NCBI GenBank assembly: GCA_914767715.1
Contig: OU612071.1
Coordinates: 372,001-436,000, forward strand
DNA length: 64,000 nucleotides
Source: Membranipora membranacea
Lineage: Eukaryota > Bryozoa > Gymnolaemata > Cheilostomatida > Membraniporidae
Direction: 5' to 3'
Positions within the stretch are counted from its first letter, which is position 1, and each line of letters starts with the position of its first letter. The position numbers were made by a program, and so were the translations under genes. The notes under the pieces were generated by a model. The model was not told where the DNA came from, searched no databases, and saw only the letters and a list, made by a program, of their open reading frames with translations. Below, piece after piece: positions 35,001 to 47,000 of the stretch.

Positions 35001-38000
35001 TTGGAGTAGTAAGAAACTGATTGGGATGCTCAGAATTTCCTGTCGGGACATTCCCTGATGTTTTAGTTATCCCATCGATTTGGTAGCCATGATCCCTTCC
35101 ATCAACATACCATCCTGACAGTTCCTTAATGTCTAGTGAGCTCAGCTTTGTTTCCCTGAGGGCACCGATGTAGAAATATGTCATGACTGCCAGCCGCTCA
35201 AAATACTCAGTGTGACGAGCTTTCTGAATCAGAAAAAGGTACTCAATATCAGAATAAGGTGTCGCCTCACCTCTACCTAGTGAGCCTATCCCAACCACAG
35301 AGAATACACAAGGAGGCTCAGCCTTAATACTCTCTAGAGACTTCTCAACAACAAGAGCAGCGAATTCCTTCATCTTCTCATTAGAATATTTCACGAGTTG
35401 TTCCATTTCTTGGTTTTGATAACGCGGTGTCTTCCTCTCCAGTTCCGTTATCTGATATTTTAGCTGACTTCTAATTGAGGAGAGTCTGTCATGTAGAGCT
35501 TCAACATTCTTGTAGAAGAACTCAGCACTTAAGTTCTCGTCAAAATAAGTCTGGAGTGCTGCCCAGGCTTTCCTGTTCCATGGATCATCCAGTGACGAAC
35601 TGAATCTCACAGCAGCTGAGTTGTATAGGGTGAATGCCTGTATTATAAATATGATGATATTTCATTTGGTTTTTAAGCAATTCAGAGAAGTTTCCCAATG
35701 GAATGGATTGATACAAACTCATTAATTTGTTGATACTAATCAAAGTGAAGAGCTACAAATCTCCTTCGTCTGTTCTGTCTGTCAGTAAGAGATTGTGAGT
35801 GTGAGAGGAAGCTAAGTGTTAATGCTACCTCCAACAGTAAGTATAACACCAAAAGCATCAATATCACCGTCATATTCAAATGATAATTTCTAATTCATGA
35901 TAGTGTTCCATTCATGACATCACACTCACAACACAAAGATTTCACCAACTTCAGGGGGCCATGGTCATTAGGGCATTTCAAATATATTTATATCTCGTGA
36001 ACCTATAACTATAATTGGTTGAGAAACGTTTTGAAGAATTTTGTTTCTATAAATATTGCCAGTTTTAGCTGCATACTGAGGCTATTTAAAAGGCGGTGCC
36101 GGAACTTTGCCGACCTGCCGACTGCCGACAGGCCTGTTTTTCAGATATTTCAGTCTTAGCATTTGATTTCCAACCTAAATGCAAAATGCAAGTGCATATG
36201 CTAACAGTATGCAAGTGCATATACTAACAGTACCCCCAGCACATGTTGGCAACCCATTTAGGGCAGTTAACTGACTGAACTTACCATGTTTCCTTGCTTC
36301 TTCCCCCCTTCTTCCTCTCCCTTGTGAAAAATTTTCTTTTTGCATGGGGCCGCCATCTTTCTTTGAAATGTTTTGGGAAATGCGCTCTCATTCTCATTTT
36401 GAAAAGACAACCCTCATGCTTTTTGAAAGAAACATTGCCTCTTTATTGTTATTCAATAAAATACAAATGTTGGAATTTTTATCCAGGATGAAAACCAAAG
36501 TTGTTGACTCGTGGTTTCTAGCTGAAGACCTGTGTGTTGTGCAGTGGTACGCCACCACTGTATGTTGTATCCTGAACAATGGATTCATTGATCCATCAGT
36601 TCAGAAGCCAGGCATCCCAGGATTCCCTGGATGTCTTGAGCATGTGAGCATGATTTGGTCAGCAATAAAATCTGATAAACAAGCAAAATCAAACCTTGAG
36701 GTAATCTGGTTGGATTTGGCGAATGCCTATGGTTCTGTACCGCACAGCATAATTGACCTCGCACTATCACACTTCTGGGTTCCCGACAGGCTAAGGGTTA
36801 TGGTTGAGTGCTACTATAAAAAGTTCGAAATGCGATTCACTACTAAGAACTTTACAACGAGCTGGCAAGAGCTGGCAGTAGGCATCCCTATGGGATGTGC
36901 TATATCACCTTTGCTATTCGTTATGGTGATGGAGTTAGTTATGCGGAATTCACAAGGCAGTGTGAATGGGATCCAAATTGCGAATAACCAGATACTACCG
37001 CCGATGAGGGCCTTTATGGATGATATTACAATAATATCACCAGATAAGGCCCAGGTTGTAGCTTCAATCGATAGACTGCATGAGTTGATAGAGAGATGTG
37101 CGATGCAATTCAAACCTAGCAAGAGCCGGTCCCTGTCCTTGTGTACTATACCTACTTCATAGGAACAGAGCGTATTCCCACGCTTGCAGAGCAGCCTGTT
37201 AAGAGCTTAGGAAGATGGTATAGTTTACCGATCACAGACAGGTTTCGCGGAAACGAAGTGAAAAAGCAACTCATTACAGGGCTGGATGCGGTTGAAAAAT
37301 GTGGTCTGTCTGGTAAATACAAAGCCTGGATTCTCAACTTTGCACTCATGCCTCGAATTCTGTGGCCTCTGACAGTTTATGATGTTCCGCTAACACCAGT
37401 TGAGAGAATGGAGCAAATGATTAACAAGCACATGCGTAAGTGGCTCGGAGTTCCAAAGAGCTTCAACACTAATGCACTGTATGCCAGTTTGTTTACTCTT
37501 TCACTACCTATGAAATCGCTTGTGGAAGAGTACAAAACATCAAAGGCGAGACTGGATATGATGTTGAACGAGTCACCAGACCAGGTGATAAGGGAATGTG
37601 CTCCAACACTTGACACTGGTAAAAAATGGTCTGTCACAGAGACTGTCAGAGATGCCAAATCTCGACTGGAGATAAGTGAGATTGTGGGTGCTGTGTCAAC
37701 TGCACGTCATGGCATCGGCTTGGAAGCAAACCTGTGGTTCTCAAAGGAAAGCCCAAAGGTTAGACGGGAGATGGTAGTTGATGAGGTGCGAAAGATGGAA
37801 GAGGAGCGCCGCCAGACACAAGCAGTAGGCCAAGCCCAACAAAGCAGGTGGACTTGTTGGGAGTCTGTTGAGCAGCGTCAGTTCAAATGGACAGAATTGT
37901 GGTCAATGGAGCCACAAAGGATCAGATTTCTGGTTGGTGCAGCTTATGATCAACTACCGACCCCGGCAAACCTGGAACGCTGGAATTTAACCGAGAACTT

Positions 38001-41000
38001 GAAATGCGCCGAGTGCTCAGCTAAGGGCACACTTCGACATATACTGTCAAATTGCCAACAGAGCCTGGGAAGATACACATATAGGCATAATCAAGTCCTG
38101 AAAGTGTTGTGTAAATATGTCACGGAGAAGCGTGAATAATATGCTAATGCTGGTGGTGAAGCGCGTGAAAAGATATTGCGCAAAAAGGGATTGATGAACA
38201 GCGGAGAATGTATGTATATATATTGTATTGTTATCAATACTTGATAAAATTCATTGTTGTTTTGCTCTGTGATGCCAAAAAAATATAAAATAAATTATAA
38301 ATAAAAAATATAAAAAATATCTATAAAATGTCCAAATTATAAGATGGAATTAAGCAGCCGAGCACACTCTGTTCGGAAACAGTTTTTACGAATTTTTACT
38401 CGCTGCTTGGGAATACAGAATCTACCAGAGTGCAGTCTCACTAGCTCGATTGGTAGATCGAGGCTAGTATAGGTACGCAGACATTTATTTAACGTTCCTG
38501 GTACAGCTCATTGAGTTGGCTGATTTTATGACATGGTTCAGCTCATTGCGGTTTTCGACTGACATATGGCCGTGGATAATACTGAGGTGAAAGGTAAGCA
38601 CAAATTCTATAAATGACTCATAGGCTAGACGAATAGTGCTGTCTTTGACTTTCATTGATGATAAACGCTTCATTATATAGAGACGCTTGCTTGCCTTCTC
38701 CACAGTTAGAGCAGTATTCTCTGTAAAGTCAAGTTTGGGAGTTAGGATTGGCCCGAGATATTTGTACTTGACTACTCGTTCGATTACGCTTTGGTGAATA
38801 GTGACTGGGTCTGGAGTTGAGTTGTGACGCTGATTTGTAAATAGGAGCTCTTTGGTCTTATTGGAGTTTATGGTAAGGTGGCTATTGTCACACCATTTAG
38901 CTATTCTGTCAACTTCCGATTGTAGTTGGGAGTTGTCTCCTCGGTTCAAGCATTCAAGGATGATTGTATCATCTGCGTATTTTATGATATGTTTGTTTGG
39001 CAGTGTAGTAGACATAGCCTCAACATAGAGAGAGAATAATATAGGGCTCAGTACACAGCCCTGGGGACTGCCCACTGAGGTGCTGATGGATTGCGATTTT
39101 CGACCAGCGGCAACAACGGTCTGAGATCTGTTTGTAAGGAAGCTGTGAACCCAGCGGATAATATTACCATTTATTCCTTTAGCATGCAGTTTATCTACTA
39201 GTATAGATGGATCGATAGTGTTGAAGGCACTGCTAAAGTCGATAAACAACGCCCTGACGTAGTTCTTAGCGTCACTGTTCAGATGTTCTGAGATGATGTC
39301 TAGAAGCACAAGCAATGCGTCATCGGTCCCTCTGTTCGATCTGTAAGCAAACTGATTTACATCTGAGATTTTTGTGGTAATGTATGGAGCTATGAGATTT
39401 TCTAGAAATTTGGCTATTATAGATGTGAGCGCTATTGGACGGTAGTTTTTCGATTCATTGGCACCTGGAATTTTCGGTATGGGTGATATCATTGCACTTT
39501 TCAAGATTTGCGGCACAGTAGATGACCGGATGGACAGGTTAAAAAGATTACAAATAGGTTGGGCCAGTGAGTCAGCAAGCGTTTTAAGCACTCTACCACT
39601 GATTTCACTAGGGCCTGTACTCTTATTAGTGTCAACATTCTTGAGCACGTTGTACACTTGATCAATAGAAAAAGGATTGAAATCAATATCAGCATCAGGT
39701 AAGCTAGGTATATCAATAGCACGTTCAAATCTACAGAAAAAATCATTTAACTTATCAGCATCGACAGAGCATTCTTTACGTTCAGTATTCATTTTAAGCA
39801 AGGACTTGAGACTAGACCAGGCAGTCTTGGGATCAGCTTTGAACTTACTATCGGTCTCAGCTGCTAGAGCTGACTTAGCCTGATGTATTTCACGTTGAAG
39901 CTGTGATCGTAAGCTTTGTAGTTCATTGTGATTTTGATTATGGAGAGCTTTGTTCCAGAGTGACAGCAGCTGTTTGATTTTACTGTTTATCCATGGTTTG
40001 TGGTTGTACACTTTCTTCTTGACTGTGGGGATGCACTCATCAATGCAGAACTTTAGGTAGTCATTGAATATTGTGGCTTGTGTATCTATATCCCCATTGT
40101 TGGTGTCTAGAATGGCAGACCAGTCAGAGGTATCCAGGCAGTTTTAGAGCTTAAGAATGTTTTCATTACTCCAGATCTGTTTTGTGACATACCTGGGTTT
40201 GGTGGTGGAATCAGTCTGTCTATGGTCTTTGGCAGGTGAGATGCGACCTCACAGAGCAGCTCAGCATGCCACAGCATTTTGTGATCGGAACCAAAGACCA
40301 GACTTAATTGTTTGGTCTGACAAAGAAAAAGCACTAATACTGATGGAATTGACGGTGCCTTGGGAAGAAAATATCTCATACGTGCATGAGAGAAAACTGA
40401 CAAGATACGAAGATCTGGTCACACAATGCCAGGACAAAGATTGGAATTTTGAATTATTTGCAGTGGAAGTTGGCTGCCGTGGATTCATGGCTAGATCAGC
40501 TACCAAACTTCTGACTAGAGTTGGGCTTTCAGGAAGAGCACTCAAACAAGCCACAAAAAGCATAGTACATGAGGCAGAAAGCGCATCTGCATGGATTTGG
40601 CAACAGCACTGTGTGAAGACAAAAGCTAAGTAATCCTATGACTTTTAAGCTGGTGTATAACACACTCATTTTGTTTTGTGGAGTTTGCCAGCATTTAATT
40701 CCTTTTGTTATAATCCTTGTTAGGATTAGAATGAGGGGATTAAGTGATGATAAGCAAACTGCTTGAGGTAGAAGGCTAAGCAAGATTATGCCTTTAATAC
40801 TCGAATTAAAGTAGTTTAATCTCTGCAGGGTGAAAAATCAAAGTGAGTCTGAGATAGATCTAAGGTATTACAAACATAGGATTAAAAGCTTGGCCCTCGC
40901 ATAAAAGGCAGGCAGAGCGAGACAGGAAATCACAGTCAGCCCACTGGCTGTAGCGCAAACAAGTCGTCTCTCTGACTTGTGTATGAGTTGTACTATGCTC

Positions 41001-44000
41001 AATGTGGTGAATTTGAGTGGCGAACGAGTGGCACCAGGGGCGGGTGCCTTGACGATAGCGACTTTGCACCGATGAGTTGATGGAAAGCAAACCTCTATGC
41101 ACTGGTTTGGCTTAGAGTATAAGCATGAGAGTGATGGGCGAACATTGTTGCACTGAAACAATGAAGAGTTGGCAGCCTCCCTGCTTGCGCAACAGCGTAA
41201 ACACACCAATTATGTCAAACCACCGAAACTGACAAAATGCACTGAGGGATCGATGAGATTGATTGAGATGCTCAGCAACACACAGGGGTGGCTTTATGCT
41301 GCTAGGGCCGGCCATGAGGAGGTTGTACTAGAGAAGGCCTCGAAACAGCGTTTGACTCATGGTTTCTAGCTGAAGACCTGTGTGTTGTGCAGTGGTACGC
41401 GCACCACTGTATGTTGTATCTCTGCAACCAATTATATTATCTAATTTCAATTTCCAACAGTAATAAGAAACCGCTGTATGTAACTACATTGTAGCAATAT
41501 TCTTGTGGGTTTCCTGTGTCCATGTCTTACAACTATCGTGATGATTGCAATATATTTTCAGAATCAGTTGGCCAGCGTTCAGATACTGTAAACAGAGTGA
41601 TCAACCTCTCTGATCTGATTCTGTACTAACCATTAGTGATGATGATCTCCATGCTTTTAATGGTAAGACACACCCATCATTCGAATGTTTCACAGGGAAG
41701 ATAGTCATTGGCTTGGTAGCAGCCAAATCAAAAATAATCTCATGCAATTTGGGCTTCATCTTACATTGTTCAATTGCAACTTTTTTTTGCTGCGACACCG
41801 CCAACAATGGTTTGTTATTGGCTCTCGCTTTAGACTACGGCCCACTGTGGTGATTTTCCCCTTTTTGAGTTTAAATATAATATGCATGAAGCTTAGTTCA
41901 ATGCAGCAGTTGTCCTCTTTTTGTCAGTGAGGCTGCAACTCGTAAATATTATACATAAATTATAATTCAAAATGGCAGCCCCCATGCAAAAAGAAAAGTT
42001 TTCACAAGGGAGAGGAAAAAGCAAGGAAACATGGTAAGTTCAGTCAGTTCACTGACCTAAATGGGTTGCCAACATGTGTTGGGGGTACTGTTAGTATATG
42101 CACTTGCATACTGTTAGCATATGCATTTTGCATTTAGGTTTGAAATCAAATGCTAAGACTGAAATATCTGAGAACAGGCCTGTCGGCAGTCGGCAGGTCG
42201 GCAAAGTTCCGGCGCCGATTTAAAAGGTTGACACAGGACTCTTAATTAGACTAAGACCTTTCATATCTTTTCAATTATAGGGAGGCGCTTCAGTAGCTTA
42301 AACCAATCACATCAAAATGCTCCTTTCAAAACCAAAACAACAGTGTGTGCATGGATAAATAATAAAGCTTAGATGTGAGTTCAGTGGTGAGAAACTTACC
42401 CTAAGAGCATGTTGCCACTGATGATAAATCTTTGACTTGGACTCGTAAATCCCAGCCAGAGCACTCAGATGAAACTGCTGCGATTCAAAATCCCTGATTC
42501 CTCTCTGCATGTAGCTTTCCTGGAATAAGCTCTTAATCCTCTGTATCTTCAATTAAAAGGAATGAACAAAATCTTTTTTCTTTTTGTTTGCAACCGAGAT
42601 ATCCCAACTGAGAACAAATTTGAATCATACTCTTTTAAAGATTGGCAAACTAAAAAATCTATGAAATACAGAAGTTTGTAGAAATTATTTATTTTGAGAG
42701 ATCAACACTGCTTTGGATTACTTTTTTAATTATCATTTTAGTAGTTTCACTTTGTAACTAATCAAGGTGAGTCAAAAGGTAAGCTACCACCTTTTTGGCA
42801 TTTTATTATTGTAAAAGCTCTTTTCATTGGCCTAATCTTGGTATTCGTCTACTTTCCTTTTCAGTTGTATTTCGGATGTTAAATGTACAAGTTTGTAGAT
42901 TAAGTTTTGTCCAATAAACTTCCTTACATAGAATATAAAAGTCAGCACACTGTTATATAGATGCCTTATTAGCTCAAACACATCCGGATATATGACATTC
43001 ACTGCATTATTTTAACCACTTTCCATTTTTTGAGAAAACAAAAAACTGAGAAGTATCAATATCCAGATATGCATATAAAGATTCCAATCCTAATTTCTCT
43101 TTTTCTTCTTATAGTTTAACGCAGAATAATGAGGACCTCAATCAGAGTTCGTTCTATATTAAATACGTCTCACGCCTAACTGGACTTGATTTTACCGTAC
43201 CTAAAAAGATAACATTAACTTACACTATCCCTTATGGCAGATAAGCAATTTACAATGAGAGTACTTCTCACCTACCTTTGCATTGAATGCTCTTTCTGAA
43301 CTTTTCTTGTATTTCTGAACCTCCGAATCTGTCCTACGGCCTTCCATATTAAAGATTGCTTGCAGCTGCTGTTCTGGTGGTAGAGTATCTAATAAAGCCT
43401 TCACTGTGTCTGTGTGACCTTTCCGTGATGCCCCGTATAAAGCTGTCCAACCATCCGTATCCTTTATAGAGATGAGCTGCAGCTGCTGATCTGGTGTTAG
43501 ATTATCTAATAAAGCCTTCACAGTGTCAGTGTGACCTCCGAGTGATGCCCCGTCTAAAGCTGTCATACCATCCATATCCTTTATAGAGATGAGCTTCAGC
43601 CGCTGATCTGGTGTTAGATTATCTAATAAAGCCTTCACTGTGTCTGTGTGACCTCGCTCTGATGCCCTGTATAAAGCTGTCCTACCATCCGTATCCTCTA
43701 TAGAGATGAGCTGCAGCCGCTGATCTGGTGTTAGATTATCTAATAAAGCCTTCACTGTGTCTGTGTGACCTCGCTCTGATGCCCTGTATAAAGCTGTCCT
43801 ACCATCCCTATCCTCTATAGAGATGAGCTGCAGCCGCTGATCTGGTGTTAGATTATCTAATAAAGCCTTCACTGTGTCTGTGTGACCTCCCCATGATGCC
43901 CTGTATAAAGCTGTCCTACCATAATTATCCTCTATAAAGATGAACTTCAGTTGCTGATCTGGTGTTAGATTATCTAATAGAGCTTTCACTGTGTCTGTGT

Positions 44001-47000
44001 GACCTCTGAGTGATGCCCCGTATAAAGCTGTCCAACCATCCGTATCCTTTATAGAGATGAGCTGCAGCCGCTGATCTGGTGTTAGATTATCTAATAAAGC
44101 CTTCACAGTGTCAGTGTGACCTCCGTGTGATGCCCCGTATAAGGCTGTCACACCATACGTATCCTCTATAGAGATGAGCTGCAGCCGCTGATCTGGTGTT
44201 AGATTATCTAATAAAGCCTTCACAGTGTCAGTGTGACCTCCGTGTGATGCCCCGTATAAAGCTGTCACACCATCCGTATCCTCTATAGAGATGAGCTGCA
44301 GCCGCTGATCTGGTGTTAGATTATCTAATAAAGCCCTCACTGTGTCTGTGTGACCTCCCCATGATGCCCTGTATAAAGCTGTCCTACCATCCGTATCCTC
44401 TATAGAGATGAGCTGCAGCTGCTGCTCTGGTGTTAGATTATCTAATAAAGCCTTCACTGTGTCTGTGTGACCTCCCTCTGATGCCCTGTGTAAAGCTGTC
44501 CCATCATATTTAGTCTTATTAGAGATGAGCTTCACCCGCTGTTCTGGTGTTAGATTATCTAATAAAGCCTTCACTGTGTCTGTGTGACCTTGCTCTGATG
44601 CCCTGTATAAAGCTGTCCTACCATCCGTATCCTCTATAGAGATGAGCTGCAGCCGCTGATCTGGTGTTAGATTATCTAATAAAGCCTTCACTGTGTCTGT
44701 GTGACCTCGCTCTGATGCCCTGTATAAAGCTGTCCTACCATCCGTATCCTCTATAGAGATGAGCTGCAGCCGCTGATCTGGTGTTAGATTATCTAATAAA
44801 GCCTTCACTGTGTCTGTGTGACCTCGCTCTGATGCCCTGTATAAAGCTGTCCTACCATCCGTATCCTCTATAGAGATGAGCTGCAGCCGCTGATCTGGTG
44901 TTAGATTATCTAATAGAGCTTTCACTGTGTCTGTGTGACCTCTGAGTGATGCCCCGTATAAAGCTGTCATACCATCCATATACTCTATAGAGATGAGCTG
45001 CAGCCGCTGATCTGGTGTTAGATTATCTAATAAAGCCCTCACTGTGTCTGTGTGACCTCCCCATGATGCCCTGTATAAAGCTGTCCTACCATCCGTATCC
45101 TCTATAGAGATGAGCTGCAGCTGCTGCTCTGGTGTTAGATTATCTAATAAAGCCTTCACTGTGTCTGTGTGACCTCGCTCTGATGCCCTGTATAAAGCTG
45201 TCCTACCATCCGTATCCTCTATAGAGATGAGCTGCAGCTGCTGCTCTGGTGTTAGATTATCTAATAAAGCCTTCACTGTGTCTGTGTGACCTCCCTCTGA
45301 TGCCCTGTGTAAAGCTGTCCCATCATATTTAGTCTTATTAGAGATGAGCTTCAGCCGCTGTTCTGGTGTTAGATTATCTAATAAAGCCTTCACTGTGTCT
45401 GTGTGACCTCGCTCTGATGCCCTGTATAAAGCTGTCCTACCATCCGTATCCTCTATAGAGATGAGCTGCAGCCGCTGATCTGGTGTTAGATTATCTAATA
45501 GAGCTTTCACTGTGTCTGTGTGACCTCTGAGTGATGCCCCGTATAAAGCTGTCATACCATCCATATACTCTATAGAGATGAGCTGCAGCCGCTGATCTGG
45601 TGTTAGATTATCTAATAAAGCCCTCACTGTGTCTGTGTGACCTCCCCATGATGCCCTGTATAAAGCTGTCCTACCATCCGTATCCTCTATAGAGATGAGC
45701 TGCAGCTGCTGCTCTGGTGTTAGATTATCTAATAAAGCCTTCACTGTGTCTGTGTGACCTCGCTCTGATGCCCTGTATAAAGCTGTCCTACCATCCGTAT
45801 CCTCTATAGAGATGAGCTGCAGCTGCTGCTCTGGTGTTAGATTATCTAATAAAGCCTTCACTGTGTCTGTGTGACCTCCCTCTGATGCCCTGTGTAAAGC
45901 TGTCCCATCATATTTAGTCTTATTAGAGATGAGCTTCAGCCGCTGTTCTGGTGTTAGATTATCTAATAAAGCCTTCACTGTGTCTGTGTGACCTCGCTCT
46001 GATGCCCTGTATAAAGCTGTCCTACCATCCGTATCCTCTATAGAGATGAGCTGCAGCCGCTGATCTGGTGTTAGATTATCTAATAGAGCTTTCACTGTGT
46101 CTGTGTGACCTCTGAGTGATGCCCCGTATAAAGCTGTCCTACCATCCGTATCCTCTATAGAGATGAGCTGCAGCTGCTGCTCTGGTGTTAGATTATCTAA
46201 TAAAGCCTTCACTGTGTCTGTGTGACCTCCGTGTGATGCCCCGTATAAGGCTGTCACACCATACGTATCCTCTATAGAGATGAGCTGCAGCCGCTGATCT
46301 GGTGTTAGATTATCTAATAAAGCCTTCACAGTGTCAGTGTGACCTCCGTGTGATGCCCCGTATAAAGCTGTCACACCATCCGTATCCTCTATAGAGATGA
46401 GCTGCAGCCGCTGATCTGGTGTTAGATTATCTAGCAAAGCCCTCACTGTGTCTGTGTGACCTCCCCATGATGCCCTGTATAAAGCTGTCCTACCATCCGT
46501 ATCCTCTATAGAGATGAGCTGCAGCTGCTGCTCTGGTGTTAGATTATCTAATAAAGCCTTCACTGTGTCTGTGTGACCTCCCTCTGATGCCCTGTGTAAA
46601 GCTGTCCCATCATATTTAGTCTTATTAGAGATGAGCTTCAGCCGCTGTTCTGGTGTTAGATTATCTAATAAAGCCTTCACTGTGTCTGTGTGACCTTGCT
46701 CTGATGCCCTGTATAAAGCTGTCCTACCATCCGTATCCTCTATAGAGATGAGCTGCAGCCGCTGATCTGGTGTTAGATTATCTAATAAAGCCTTCACTGT
46801 GTCTGTGTGACCTCGCTCTGATGCCCTGTATAAAGCTGTCCTACCATCCGTATCCTCTATAGAGATGAGCTGCAGCCGCTGATCTGGTGTTAGATTATCT
46901 AATAAAGCCTTCACTGTGTCTGTGTGACCTCGCTCTGATGCCCTGTATAAAGCTGTCCTACCATCCGTATCCTCTATAGAGATGAGCTGCAGCCGCTGAT

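Larger units (their letters stand above)
36572..41351 (+). mobile_element. 5'-truncated RLE-type LINE, itself interrupted
   Basis: Between the 68-bp direct repeats lies a plus-strand LINE. The reverse transcriptase begins mid-domain (IDPSVQKPGIPGFPGCLEH), with motif A LDLANAY, motif B GIPMGCAISPLLF and motif C FMDD (36580-37150). A frameshift near 37140 leads to the thumb and a C-x2-C-x7-H-x4-C finger (CAECSAKGTLRHILSNC, about 38003-38055). After an inserted LINE, a restriction-enzyme-like endonuclease follows (RPDLIVW, MELTVPW, RKLTRYEDL, VEVGCRGF; 40220-40633). The finger spacing and RLE resemble the R2-like group. It has lost its N-terminal DNA-binding part and part of the polymerase, has frameshifts, and is dead. 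Confidence 0.85.
36094..42217. mobile_element. TIR element with long inverted ends, MULE-like
   Basis: Inverted ends of about 260 bases (36094-36362 and 41968-42217) starting CGGTGCCGGAACTTTGCCGA and its near-complement. They are bounded by perfect 10-bp direct repeats ATTTAAAAGG. Long TIRs with 9-11-bp target duplications fit the Mutator-like superfamily; other TIR families are not excluded. It fills most of the ankyrin-gene intron 35638-42399. Its internal sequence outside the nested LINE is only about 1.3 kb and has no clear transposase, so it was probably non-autonomous. Confidence 0.8.

Noticed and set aside
33568-35020. Plus-strand ORFs of 60-80 codons
   Set aside because: Shadows of the NTase-TPR exon on the opposite strand.
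36094-42217. A new class of TIR-flanked reverse-transcribing element
   Set aside because: The 68-bp direct repeats immediately around the reverse transcriptase show it more simply as a LINE inserted into a TIR transposon; kept only as an alternative to test.
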